A stretch of 19,008 nt of DNA from Methanosarcinales archaeon. Its GTDB lineage: Archaea; Halobacteriota; Syntropharchaeia; Alkanophagales; Methanospirareceae. How positions within the stretch are numbered: the stretch's first letter is position 1; every line of letters begins with the position of its first letter. Positions 1-7,676 of the stretch are shown in pieces. The translations under genes and the position numbers were made by a program. The stretch is taken from positions 18,413 through 37,420 of the forward strand of contig JAODGR010000049.1 of NCBI GenBank assembly GCA_025464275.1, in the 5' to 3' direction. Below the pieces are notes generated by a model. It was not told the origin of the DNA. It saw only the letters and a program-made list of their open reading frames with translations, and did no database searches.

Positions 1-264
1 TAAATCGAAAGTTCTGTGGCAGTAATCGCATTTAAGCCTGCCATAGCCCGTCTCGCCACTGTGCGGTCCTCTTCCCGATTCCATCTCCGCTGTAACATCG
101 GCATGACACTTCTCACACGGCACCTGGTTCCCTCTCCCGCTCAGGTTATACCATCTGTGCTCTCCGCTGAATAGCGAGACCGTGAGTGGCAGTACAGCTA
201 CCGATATGCCAATTGCGAGAACGGCAATAATCAGCATGAGGATGGTCATTCTCTCCCGCTTCAT
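1..264 (-). CDS. Multiheme c-type cytochrome (partial, N-terminal 88 residues)
   Basis: Reading leftward from an ATG at 264, the frame is open for 88 codons to the window edge, so the C-terminus is missing. Residues 7-32 are a hydrophobic segment after a short basic start (MKRER), which fits a signal peptide or membrane anchor that sends the protein outside the cytoplasmic membrane. Two haem c attachment motifs follow: CEKCH at residues 50-54 and CDYCH at 79-83. His36 and His68 are possible distal haem ligands. The 29-residue spacing suggests more haems beyond the edge. The start lies one base after the stop of the upstream signal peptidase gene, so the two are probably co-translated. Multiheme cytochromes of this kind carry electrons outward in methane-oxidising archaea and Archaeoglobi; that role is inferred here. 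The specific cytochrome family cannot be named from this fragment. Confidence 0.8.
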   Translation of the reverse strand, partial: MKRERMTILMLIIAVLAIGISVAVLPLTVSLFSGEHRWYNLSGRGNQVPCEKCHADVTAEMESGRGPHSGETGYGRLKCDYCHRTFDL

Positions 265-265
265 C

Positions 266-994
266 TCAGCTCCTCATCTCCATCACCGTCAGCAATAGAT
301 ACCCGAGGATTGCGATTATGCATAATGCGTATCCATACATCCTTATAACCTTGAACAAGTTCTTCACAAATGTATATTCAGACCCATACCTCCCAATCCG
401 CACCTCCTTCGGGTTCAGAATGAAATAATTGCCCAGCGCCTTTAATACGATGGGTCTCCCCTGTATCTCCACCGCTTCTCCCAGAATAGCCTCCTTCGGC
501 ACCACCCACGGGTCTGCGAATGCACGTGCATCGCCTTTGGTCATCACTCCCTCATCCGTCACCGCCACCACGCGATGGGTGACAGGGAGCATGCTCGTAC
601 TGCTCTCCAGCATTATTATTGAACCCACTTCCGGTGCGATGTGGATGCGCTGCATCAATACCAGGTCACCCCGTTCGAAGGTAGGGCTCATACTGTCTGA
701 AGTCACCACCGCAAAGAAGACGAACTTGAACAGGAGTATCACAATGACGAAGATGAATATGGAGAGTATGAGTGAAGAGCCCAGGAGCGAGGGTTTATGC
801 ATCCCTGAGACGACTTCATACTCGTACATCCGCTCTTTTATACGCTTATTACGACTGTATCTCCCATATAATTCCTTCAAACTGCTGAATATCCGGCTGT
901 GTAGCCCGGTATCCTTTATCAGTACCAGATAGGTGAAGTAATAGATCATACCGGCAATAACAGTGGCTATAATAGCAGAGATTACCCACTCCAT
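266..994 (-). CDS. Signal peptidase I (archaeal S26B type)
   Basis: This 242-residue membrane protease should cleave signal peptides from Sec-exported proteins on the outer face of the membrane. The catalytic serine motif is SDSMSPT, with Ser101 just before Met102. His140 in VTHRVV replaces the bacterial lysine, as in archaeal and ER signal peptidases. Asp155 in the KGDAR motif completes the expected set. Predicted membrane segments are about residues 5-25, 72-96 (just before the catalytic Ser) and 219-237. The first of these, followed by a basic cytoplasmic stretch at 27-56, is an addition to the simpler archaeal layout. The gene is first in an operon with a cytochrome c that itself needs export. 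A GGAGGAG lies about 12 nt before the ATG, but a TATA box at 1012-1023 would place transcription start near the ATG, so the leader length is uncertain. Confidence 0.88.
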   Translation of the reverse strand: MEWVISAIIATVIAGMIYYFTYLVLIKDTGLHSRIFSSLKELYGRYSRNKRIKERMYEYEVVSGMHKPSLLGSSLILSIFIFVIVILLFKFVFFAVVTSDSMSPTFERGDLVLMQRIHIAPEVGSIIMLESSTSMLPVTHRVVAVTDEGVMTKGDARAFADPWVVPKEAILGEAVEIQGRPIVLKALGNYFILNPKEVRIGRYGSEYTFVKNLFKVIRMYGYALCIIAILGYLLLTVMEMRS

Positions 995-1011
995 TTGAGC
1001 ACAACACTCCT

Positions 1012-1023
1012 CCCTTTAAATCT
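1012..1023 (-). promoter_or_regulatory. TATA-like box for the signal peptidase-cytochrome operon
   Basis: On the minus strand this reads AAAGATTTAAAG. Its centre is about 24 bp ahead of the ATG at 994, which suits a leaderless or very short-leader archaeal transcript. The match is by eye only. A perfect inverted repeat lies just upstream at 1030-1044. Confidence 0.4.
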
Positions 1024-1029
1024 TTGGGG

Positions 1030-1044
1030 TTTATCAATGATAAA
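1030..1044. promoter_or_regulatory. Perfect inverted repeat in the divergent sigpep/mfnA promoter region
   Basis: The arms are TTTATC (1030-1035) and GATAAA (1039-1044) with a 3-nt centre. The repeat sits immediately upstream of the TATA-like box of the leftward operon and about 35 bp upstream of the AT-rich box of mfnA. That is a reasonable place for a transcription factor site. With arms this short it could also be chance in AT-rich DNA. Confidence 0.3.
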
Positions 1045-1078
1045 TCTTTCTATTTCACTCCCGGCTCTATTCTTTTTG

Positions 1079-1090
1079 TTTAATTAATTT
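1079..1090 (+). promoter_or_regulatory. TATA-like box for mfnA
   Basis: TTTAATTAATTT is centred about 55 bp before the mfnA ATG. With the usual 25-27 bp offset, this predicts transcription start near 1111 and a leader of about 29 nt. The leader ends in a purine-rich AGAAGGAAGA that could act as a weak ribosome binding site. Confidence 0.4.
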
Positions 1091-1139
1091 GTACATAATG
1101 GTGATGATATTAGAAGATTAAGAGCATATAGAAGGAAGA

Positions 1140-2288
1140 ATGAATCGAGAGGAGCTGGAGAGCCTGCTGGCGGAGAAGAAGCGAAAAGATAGACCTTATA
1201 CACACGTCCTGAGTTCCATGTGCACATACCCTCATGAGGTGGCGGTGTATGCGCACAGGATGTTTATAGAATCGAATTTAGGCGATTCAGGGCTTTTCCC
1301 AGGTACAAAGGAGATGGAGGATGAGGCGGTGAGGATGATTGGAGCACTGCTGGGCAACGAGAATGCCTGCGGGTATATCACCACAGGAGGTACAGAATCG
1401 AATATACAGGCAATAAGGGCGATAAGGAACAGGAAGAGGAAGGAAGGACTGAGGAATAACGATATGAACATAATCGTACCGGAGACAGCTCATTTCTCAT
1501 TCGATAAAATCGCTGATATCCTATCCATAGAGGTAAGAAAGGCGGGTCTGGACCATCAGTTGCGGGTGGACCTCCGTTCGGTGGAGGAACTCATGGATGA
1601 ACACACCATAAGCCTGGTGGGTATCGCAGGCTCGACCGAATTTGGACAGGTAGACCCCATAAAAGAGCTTGCTGAGATAGCAGAGGATAGGGGCATCTTC
1701 CTGCATGTTGATGCAGCCTTTGGCGGCTTTGTCATCCCCTTCCTGCCCGAGCGCGAGAGGTCGAAGTACAGGTTCGACTTCTCGCTCGATGGGGTATCTT
1801 CTATCTCAATAGACCCTCACAAGATGGGTATGAGCACCATCCCCGCTGGCTGCCTCCTATTCCGTGACGAGTCGTATCTGAAGGAGCTGGCAGTTCCTAC
1901 GCCTTATCTCACCACCAGGGAGCAGTACTCGCTGATAGGCACGAGAAGCGGGGCATCAGCCGCAGCAACTTTCGCTGTCCTCAAATACCTCGGCATTGAA
2001 GGTCTGCATGCGGTGGTAGAAGAATGCATGCGATTAACGCGGTTTCTGGTGGATGGTGCGCGGAGACTGGGCATTCAGCCTGTGATAGAACCGGTCACGA
2101 ACGTTGTAACGCTGCAGCTGGCGGATAGGGATGTGGATAGAACAGTCCATGCACTGAGAGAGAGAGGCTGGGAGGTATCCACCACACGTAGCCCGAAGGC
2201 GCTTCGGATGGTGATAATGCCCCATGTCACCGAGGAGCTGCTGAAGCAGTTCCTGGAAGACCTGAGCGATGTTTATGCCTCAAATTGA
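1140..2288 (+). CDS. mfnA: L-tyrosine decarboxylase MfnA (or aspartate decarboxylase), PLP-dependent
   Basis: This is a 382-residue group II PLP-dependent decarboxylase, close to the usual archaeal MfnA length. The PLP lysine is Lys228 in SIDPHKMG. Asp191 in HVDAAFGGF pairs with the pyridine nitrogen, and the TTGGTESN motif at 81-88 binds phosphate. MfnA makes tyramine from tyrosine, the first step toward the aminomethylfuran part of methanofuran, the C1 carrier of methanogens, methane oxidisers and Archaeoglobus. In some archaea the orthologue decarboxylates aspartate to beta-alanine for coenzyme A, and sequence alone does not separate the two. The gene stands alone on this strand. Its last nine bases overlap the end of the convergent trm5 gene. 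The ATG at 1140 fits the family N-terminus. Confidence 0.9.
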   Translation: MNREELESLLAEKKRKDRPYTHVLSSMCTYPHEVAVYAHRMFIESNLGDSGLFPGTKEMEDEAVRMIGALLGNENACGYITTGGTESNIQAIRAIRNRKRKEGLRNNDMNIIVPETAHFSFDKIADILSIEVRKAGLDHQLRVDLRSVEELMDEHTISLVGIAGSTEFGQVDPIKELAEIAEDRGIFLHVDAAFGGFVIPFLPERERSKYRFDFSLDGVSSISIDPHKMGMSTIPAGCLLFRDESYLKELAVPTPYLTTREQYSLIGTRSGASAAATFAVLKYLGIEGLHAVVEECMRLTRFLVDGARRLGIQPVIEPVTNVVTLQLADRDVDRTVHALRERGWEVSTTRSPKALRMVIMPHVTEELLKQFLEDLSDVYASN

Positions 2289-3452
2289 GCCGCGCCATAT
2301 CCTGGCATCTATTCCTATTATGTATGCATGTGGTGCGTAAGCCTTCACCTTCCTCAACGCCAGTATCTCATGTGCCTCTACGGTTCCGAGCTCTTCCATC
2401 CACAGCCCGAATTTGTGCTTCATCGTCTCCAGCAGCCTGATACCACCGTCACCTCCTCTATCGCCATCTCCTCCCCTTACCTCCGCCCTCTCCCTTTCCA
2501 GACCGTAGAAATGGATTACCCCTCCCTCAGGCTTGAGCATCTGCACCGCCTCAGGCAGGAAGAGGTGTGCACTCTTCGGCAGATTCATGATTATCCTGTC
2601 CGCACTGTCGCGGAACTTATCATACACAGCCCGCACATCTCCCTCTACCGGCTCCACATTGCTCACCCCGTTCAATCTCATGTTCTCTCTCAGATACCTC
2701 ACCGCATCAGGATTGATATCTATGGCGATGACATGGCTATTCACCGCACGCTTCGCTATGAGGATGGAGAATGGACCCACTCCCGCGAACATGTCTATCA
2801 CTGCTATCCCCCTTCCATGCTCCTCTGCAGCTCTTGCAATCAGAGAAGCCACCCGGTCACGCTCGGCAGCGAGTCTGGGATTGAAATAGACACGTTCGAG
2901 GTCGAGCCTGTATCTGCATCCGTTCTCCTTATGCACCGTCTCCGTTCTCCTCTCTCCACCGATTAGCTCTATCCTCCTCCTACGAAATACACCTTCGACC
3001 GGGGAGCACCGTATCGCAACCACTTTGACATTCCTGTGCAACTTCATTATGGCATCTGCCACAGCCCTATCAGCCCTGTCAACCCCCGTCAGGACTGCTA
3101 TATCGCCTATTATCTCATAAGAAGGTTTAAAACCAATCAGCTCTTCTATACGCGGACTGCGACTGCGGATTATCTCAGGAACTCCGGATTCAGTGCCGGT
3201 GCCGCAGAGTTCCACATCATCCTCATTCAGGGTTATACCGGCGTTCTTTACATTCTTTATTATCTCAAGTGCTAACTTTTCATCCGCTTCAGGCTCTTCT
3301 TCCGCCAGTTGCAGTTGCAGTGGCAGATAGACGAAACGGTCATCGTGCTGGACTTTCACATCATGATTCAACAGATTGGCAGCCTTGAGTGCTCTCCTGA
3401 CCCCTTCACCATGCTCCTTCTTCACCTTCACCCATCTCTGGTTTCTCATCAT
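2280..3452 (-). CDS. trm5: tRNA (guanine37-N1)-methyltransferase Trm5
   Basis: This enzyme methylates N1 of G37, next to the anticodon, to prevent +1 frameshifting. The 390-residue protein has an N-terminal recognition domain (about 1-75), a middle domain with the family signature VYFNPRLAAER (188-198), and a Rossmann AdoMet domain. In the last, motif I is DMFAGVGPF (220-228), the acidic ribose loop is AIDINPDA (243-250), and the active-site motif is NLPKSAHLFL (290-299). Glu197 and Asn290 match residues known to matter in Trm5 catalysis. Two low-complexity stretches stand out: an acidic Gln/Leu-Glu tract near residues 43-60 and a Gly/Asp tract at 326-337. The ATG overlaps the gyrB stop in an ATGATGA junction, so the two genes are translationally coupled. 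It is longer than typical Trm5 (about 340), largely because of the inserts. Confidence 0.9.
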   Translation of the reverse strand: MMRNQRWVKVKKEHGEGVRRALKAANLLNHDVKVQHDDRFVYLPLQLQLAEEEPEADEKLALEIIKNVKNAGITLNEDDVELCGTGTESGVPEIIRSRSPRIEELIGFKPSYEIIGDIAVLTGVDRADRAVADAIMKLHRNVKVVAIRCSPVEGVFRRRRIELIGGERRTETVHKENGCRYRLDLERVYFNPRLAAERDRVASLIARAAEEHGRGIAVIDMFAGVGPFSILIAKRAVNSHVIAIDINPDAVRYLRENMRLNGVSNVEPVEGDVRAVYDKFRDSADRIIMNLPKSAHLFLPEAVQMLKPEGGVIHFYGLERERAEVRGGDGDRGGDGGIRLLETMKHKFGLWMEELGTVEAHEILALRKVKAYAPHAYIIGIDARIWRGSI

Positions 3453-5374
3453 ATGTCAAGGTTCATCACTTCCTTCGCATGCATCTGTATGAATCGCTTC
3501 CTCGGCTCCACCTCCTCGCCCATCAGTACCGAGAATATCCAGTCCGCTTCAGCCGCATCCTCCAGCGTCACCCGCTTTATACAGCGCGTGCGCGGATTCA
3601 TCGTCGTCTCCCATAACTGCTCCGGATTCATCTCGCCCAGACCCTTGTATCGCTGTATCCTCACTCCGGGATCGCCCTCCTTCACATTCCACTCCTCCAG
3701 TATCCTGGCATACTCCTCATCAGAGAATGCATATCTGGTCTCTTTACCCTTCTTCACCATGTACAGCGGCGGCAGTGCTATGTACACGTGGTTGGTACTC
3801 ACGAGCTCCTGCATGTACCGGTAGAAGAAGGTGAGCAGTAGCGTCCTTATATGCGCACCATCGACATCGGCATCGCTCATCAATATTATCCTGTTATAAC
3901 GCACCTTCTGTAGCTCGAAATCGTCTCCTATTCCCGCACCGAGTGCGGTAACGACCGTACGAATCTCGTTGCTCTTCAGTATCTTATCCAGCCGCGCCTT
4001 CTCCACATTCAGAATCTTACCGCGGAGGGGTAGAATAGCCTGGAAGTTCTTATCCCGCGCCTGTTTCGCGGAACCACCCGCCGAATCGCCCTCCACTATG
4101 TACAGCTCTCGCTTCGCCGGGTCCTTCTCAGAGCAATCAGCGAGCTTACCGGGCAACGAATCGGAGAAGAAGTCCTTCCTCCTCACTATCTCCCTGGCAT
4201 GTCTCGCTGCTTCTCGCGCATGTGCAGCCTCCAGCACCTTTCTTATTATATTCTCCGCATCCCTTGGATTCTCATTCAGGAAATCCCAGAGGTGCTCCCG
4301 CACAATCGATTCCACAATCCCTTTAACCTCGCTATTACCCAGCTTCGTCTTCGTCTGACCCTCAAATTGCGGCTCACGCAGCTTCACACTTATCACTGCT
4401 GCGAGTCCCTCACGCACATCTTCTCCATCCAGGGTCATCTTCTTCAATACACTCTGCGATTTACCGTACTCGTTCAGTACCCGGGTCAATGCGGCTTTGA
4501 ACCCGCTCACATGCTTCCCTCCTTCCACCGTCTTCACATTGTTCACGAAGGAGAAGATGTTCTCCGCATAGCTGTCGTTATACTGCAGCCCGATTTCTAC
4601 TTTCACACCCTCCTTCTCCCCACTGAATATTATAGGACTGTGGAGTACCTTCTTATCCCTGTTTATGTAATCCAGGAAAGAAGCAATACCGCCATCATAC
4701 CTGAATAACCTCTCTTTACCATCCCTCTCATTCCTCAGCGACAATGCCAGTCCGGGATTAAGGAAAGCCAGCTCACGCAGTCTGGTACTTATGACAGAGG
4801 GGTCAAAGGAGAGAGTGCCGAAGATCTCCGTATCTGGCTTGAATCGCACCCTCGTACCACGTGTCCAGCCATCGCCGTTGAGGTTAGTATCCGCATCGCC
4901 CTCCATCATGGATTCCTTCAACTCGCATGTCGGCGTACCACGTTCGTATCTCTGATAATAGCTCCTCCCATCTCGTCTCACCTCCACCTCCAGCCATTCA
5001 GAGAGCGCATTCACGACTGAGATACCCACTCCGTGGAGCCCGCCTGAAACTTTATACACCTTGCTATCGAATTTACCACCTGCATGCAACTTCGTCATCA
5101 CCACTTCCACCGCCGGGAGGTTATAATCCTCATGGAGGTCAACCGGGATTCCACGTCCGTTGTCCCGCACGGTTACTGAGTTATCCTTGTGGATTACCAC
5201 GTCAATGGTGTTGCAGAAGCCCATCAAAGCTTCATCTATGCTGTTGTCTATCACCTCGTTCACGAGATGATGGAGCCCTCTTGAGCCGGTATCACCGATG
5301 TACATCGCAGGTCTCTTCCTCACCGCCGTAAGGTCCTTCAATACCTGTATATCCTTCGCACTGTAGCTCTCCAT
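3449..5374 (-). CDS. gyrB: DNA gyrase subunit B
   Basis: This is the ATPase and TOPRIM subunit of the type IIA topoisomerase that introduces negative supercoils. The 641-residue protein begins with a GHKL ATPase domain: Glu40 and Asn44 in NEVIDNSIDEAL, DNGRGIP at 71-77, and the GGLHGVG lid at 111-117. The QTK loop has Lys342 in EGQTKTK. The TOPRIM domain has EGDSAGG (Glu428) and DADVD (501-505). The C-terminal tail has QRYKGLGEMNPEQLWETTM (574-592). The length is that of the short GyrB form without the long proteobacterial insert. Euryarchaeal gyrase is held to be of bacterial origin. No gyrA lies beside it; the next gene is trm5. The TATA-like box at 5394-5406 sits about 25 bp before the ATG, so the transcript is probably leaderless. 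Confidence 0.97.
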   Translation of the reverse strand: MESYSAKDIQVLKDLTAVRKRPAMYIGDTGSRGLHHLVNEVIDNSIDEALMGFCNTIDVVIHKDNSVTVRDNGRGIPVDLHEDYNLPAVEVVMTKLHAGGKFDSKVYKVSGGLHGVGISVVNALSEWLEVEVRRDGRSYYQRYERGTPTCELKESMMEGDADTNLNGDGWTRGTRVRFKPDTEIFGTLSFDPSVISTRLRELAFLNPGLALSLRNERDGKERLFRYDGGIASFLDYINRDKKVLHSPIIFSGEKEGVKVEIGLQYNDSYAENIFSFVNNVKTVEGGKHVSGFKAALTRVLNEYGKSQSVLKKMTLDGEDVREGLAAVISVKLREPQFEGQTKTKLGNSEVKGIVESIVREHLWDFLNENPRDAENIIRKVLEAAHAREAARHAREIVRRKDFFSDSLPGKLADCSEKDPAKRELYIVEGDSAGGSAKQARDKNFQAILPLRGKILNVEKARLDKILKSNEIRTVVTALGAGIGDDFELQKVRYNRIILMSDADVDGAHIRTLLLTFFYRYMQELVSTNHVYIALPPLYMVKKGKETRYAFSDEEYARILEEWNVKEGDPGVRIQRYKGLGEMNPEQLWETTMNPRTRCIKRVTLEDAAEADWIFSVLMGEEVEPRKRFIQMHAKEVMNLDI

Positions 5375-5393
5375 AATGATAGATATGCGATAT

Positions 5394-5406
5394 GTTTAAA
5401 TAAAAC
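5394..5406. promoter_or_regulatory. Near-palindromic TATA element shared by gyrB and the dehydrogenase gene
   Basis: GTTTAAATAAAAC reads as a TATA box in both directions. Leftward, its centre is about 25 bp from the gyrB ATG, consistent with a leaderless mRNA. Rightward, it predicts transcription start near 5426 and a leader of about 50 nt that contains the strong ribosome binding site at 5461-5468. Inferred from position and composition only. Confidence 0.45.
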
Positions 5407-5460
5407 TTCAGCTCATCTTATTCCTGTACGGCTCTTTACGAACCACCATACAGCATACCA

Positions 5461-5468
5461 GGAGGTGA
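5461..5468 (+). promoter_or_regulatory. Strong Shine-Dalgarno site that decides the GTG start at 5477
   Basis: GGAGGTGA is an excellent complement to the 16S rRNA 3' end and lies 8 nt ahead of the GTG at 5477. An earlier in-frame GTG at 5465 overlaps the site itself and so cannot be the start. The nearby ATG at 5469 is out of frame. Confidence 0.75.
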
Positions 5469-5476
5469 ATGAGAGG

Positions 5477-6646
5477 GTGACGCAGTACAGGATAGCGGTG
5501 ATCGCCGGTGATGGCATCGGACCAGAAGTGATAAGAGAGGGTAAGAAGGTACTGGAAGCGGTCTCCGAGCGTTACAATTTCGAGCTGATGTGGATTGAGT
5601 ACCCACATGGGGGCGAGCATTACCTCAGAACAGGGGAGCTGATGACCGAAGAGACACTAAAGGAGCTGGAGCGGTGTGATGCCATATACTTCGGAAGTAT
5701 AGGAGACCCGCGGGTGAAGCCGGGCATACTGGAGCAGGGCATCCTCCTTGCACTCAGGTTCTACTTCGACCAGTATGTGAACCTGAGACCGGTAAAGCTC
5801 TTGGAGGGTGTGCAATCGCCACTCGCAGATAAGCACGCCCATGATATAGACTTCCTGGTGGTAAGAGAGAACACGGAAGATTTCTATGTCGGGATGGGTG
5901 GCAGAGTGGGGGGTAAAGCGCAGGCGCAGCAGCAGAAACAGCAGAAACAGCAGAAACAGGAGCAGGAACTGATAAGGAAACTCTATCAAATCAAGTTCAG
6001 ACTGGACATCGAGACCGACGCAGATGAGCTCGCATATCAGATAGGAATAATAACCAGGGAGGGGTGCGAACGGGTGATGAGGTTCGCATTTGAACTCGCG
6101 AGGAAGACCGGCAGGAATAGAGTGGCGAGTGTGGACAAAGCGAATGTACTCACAGAGGGTTACGGGCTGTGGCGTGAGGTATTCAATGAGGTCGCGGAGC
6201 ACTATCCAGATATACAGACCGAGTTCAACTTCGTGGATGCGATGTGCATGTGGATGGTCAAGAATCCAGAGTGGTATCAGGTCGTTGTGGCACCCAACAT
6301 GTTCGGTGACATCATTACAGACCTCGGTGCGATGATTCAGGGCGGGCTCGGTCTCGCTCCCGGGGCAAATATAAACCCCGAGCCCGGTGGCGTCTCCATG
6401 TTCGAGCCCATTCACGGCTCAGCGCCGAAATACAGGGGCAGAGATGTTGCCAACCCGGTTGCGGCGATATGGGCAGGAGCAATGCTACTGGAGGATATAG
6501 GGGAGAAGCAGGCATCTGATAGCGTATTAAAGGCGATAGAAGCAGTTATGCGTGAGGGTAAGGTGAAGACTCGTGACCTCGGTGGTGACGCGAGGACGAG
6601 TGAGGTGGGTGATGCAATCGTCAATGCGATAAAGCTCAATGCCTGA
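5477..6646 (+). CDS. Isocitrate/3-isopropylmalate dehydrogenase family enzyme with Gln/Lys repeat insert
   Basis: This is a beta-decarboxylating NAD(P)-dependent dehydrogenase of about 389 residues. Residue numbers count from the GTG at 5465, so subtract 4 for the chosen start. The core motifs are IAGDGIGPEVI (13-23), the substrate Arg region LRFYFDQYVNLRP (97-109), VRENTEDFY (133-141) with its Tyr, the catalytic DKANVL (224-229), the metal-binding NMFGDIITDLGAM (278-290), and the cofactor loop EPIHGSAP (314-321). The FGSIGDP and FDQYVNLRP wording resembles 3-isopropylmalate and tartrate/D-malate dehydrogenase-type members more than classical isocitrate dehydrogenase. 3-Isopropylmalate dehydrogenase (leucine synthesis) is my first guess. 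An unusual tract rich in Gln and Lys occupies residues 151-168, right after GGRVGG. No leuC/leuD genes lie nearby, so the substrate remains open. Confidence 0.85.
   Translation: MTQYRIAVIAGDGIGPEVIREGKKVLEAVSERYNFELMWIEYPHGGEHYLRTGELMTEETLKELERCDAIYFGSIGDPRVKPGILEQGILLALRFYFDQYVNLRPVKLLEGVQSPLADKHAHDIDFLVVRENTEDFYVGMGGRVGGKAQAQQQKQQKQQKQEQELIRKLYQIKFRLDIETDADELAYQIGIITREGCERVMRFAFELARKTGRNRVASVDKANVLTEGYGLWREVFNEVAEHYPDIQTEFNFVDAMCMWMVKNPEWYQVVVAPNMFGDIITDLGAMIQGGLGLAPGANINPEPGGVSMFEPIHGSAPKYRGRDVANPVAAIWAGAMLLEDIGEKQASDSVLKAIEAVMREGKVKTRDLGGDARTSEVGDAIVNAIKLNA
5927..5965 (+). repeat. In-frame CAG/AAA microsatellite-like repeat inside the dehydrogenase gene
   Basis: A 9-bp unit, CAGCAGAAA, is repeated three times and flanked by further CAG codons. 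It encodes Gln-Gln-Lys repeats (about residues 155-167, counted from 5465). The reading frame is preserved and the enzyme continues normally on both sides, so this looks like a tolerated loop expansion rather than damage. Confidence 0.85.
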
Positions 6647-6667
6647 GCTCCATCCGTACCCTTCAAC

Positions 6668-7660
6668 TCACGGCGCTCTTACTCTCGCCAGTATCTCCTC
6701 AATCACGTCGTCGGATGTCACTCCCTCCGCTTCCGCCTCGTAGTTCAGTATCACCCGGTGTCTGAGCACGTCATGTGCCACCGCCTTGATGTCCTCTGGT
6801 ATGACATATCCACGCCCGTTAAGCATGGCATGCGCCTTGCCCGTGAGGACCAGCCATATAGAAGCTCGAGGTGAGGCACCATATTCTATCAGCCCCTCGG
6901 CGTTGACACCATACTTGTGTGGCTCACGTGTGGCATCCACGATCGCGGTGACATAATCCACAATCGTATCGTCTGCATAGATACGCTGGTTGAAGCGCTG
7001 TATCTCTATTATCTCCGGGATGGACATCACCTCATGCGCATCTATCGCAATCCCGCGTGTATTTCGCTCAATGATTCGCTTCTCCTCCTCCACGGTTGGA
7101 TACCCTATCAGGAGTTTGAATGTGAACCGGTCGACCTGAGCTTCAGGGAGTTTATATGTGCCCTCGGATTCTATCGGATTCTGGGTGGCCATGACAAGGA
7201 ATGGGGCATCCAGATGGAAAGTTTCACCCTGGATACTCACCTGCCGCTCCTGCATCGCTTCCAGCAGTGCGGATTGCACCTTCGGCGGCGCACGGTTGAT
7301 CTCGTCCGCGAGTATGAAATTGTGGAATACAGGACCCTTCTGGATACTGAAGCTACCGGTTCGATGGTCATATATCTTCGTACCGGTGATATCAGCAGGT
7401 AGGAGGTCGGGTGTGAACTGTATTCGGCAGAAGCTCGCAGCAAGTGTATCTGCCAGTGTCTTGACCATGAGTGTCTTCGCCAGACCCGGCACACCCTCGA
7501 GCAGTACATGCCCATCTGCCACGAGACAGATGATCAATCTCTCCAGTATCTCCTCCTGACCCACAATAACCCGTTTCAGCTCGCTCAGCACGCGGCTCAA
7601 CTTCTCTGCGTAACCGAGCGCCTGGGAGTTCAATTCTGCAATCTCATCCTCCTGATTCAT
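6668..7660 (-). CDS. MoxR family AAA+ ATPase
   Basis: This is a 330-residue AAA+ chaperone-like ATPase, the family's usual length. Walker A is GVPGLAKT (56-63), Walker B is ILADEINRAPP (116-126), and sensor 1 is ATQNPIESEGT (158-168) with Asn161. MoxR proteins are thought to assemble or activate partner complexes, often inserting metals or cofactors together with VWA-domain proteins. The usual partners, DUF58 and VWA genes, are not adjacent: upstream on the same strand is a HAD hydrolase 16 bp away, and downstream is the convergent dehydrogenase gene. The target is therefore unknown. The gene is probably last in the transcript that carries the ribosomal protein genes. Family assignment is firm; function is not. 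Confidence 0.93.
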   Translation of the reverse strand: MNQEDEIAELNSQALGYAEKLSRVLSELKRVIVGQEEILERLIICLVADGHVLLEGVPGLAKTLMVKTLADTLAASFCRIQFTPDLLPADITGTKIYDHRTGSFSIQKGPVFHNFILADEINRAPPKVQSALLEAMQERQVSIQGETFHLDAPFLVMATQNPIESEGTYKLPEAQVDRFTFKLLIGYPTVEEEKRIIERNTRGIAIDAHEVMSIPEIIEIQRFNQRIYADDTIVDYVTAIVDATREPHKYGVNAEGLIEYGASPRASIWLVLTGKAHAMLNGRGYVIPEDIKAVAHDVLRHRVILNYEAEAEGVTSDDVIEEILARVRAP

Positions 7661-7676
7661 TCCTCACCATTCACAT

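Noticed and set aside
2328..2966. A 212-codon plus-strand frame inside trm5
   Set aside because: It covers the Trm5 AdoMet domain in antisense and is His/Leu/Pro-rich, a shadow-frame composition.
5657..6415. A 252-codon open frame on the minus strand opposite the dehydrogenase gene
   Set aside because: It is antisense to strongly conserved motifs. Its Leu/Phe run is just the reverse of the CAG/AAA repeat, and it has no recognisable domain.
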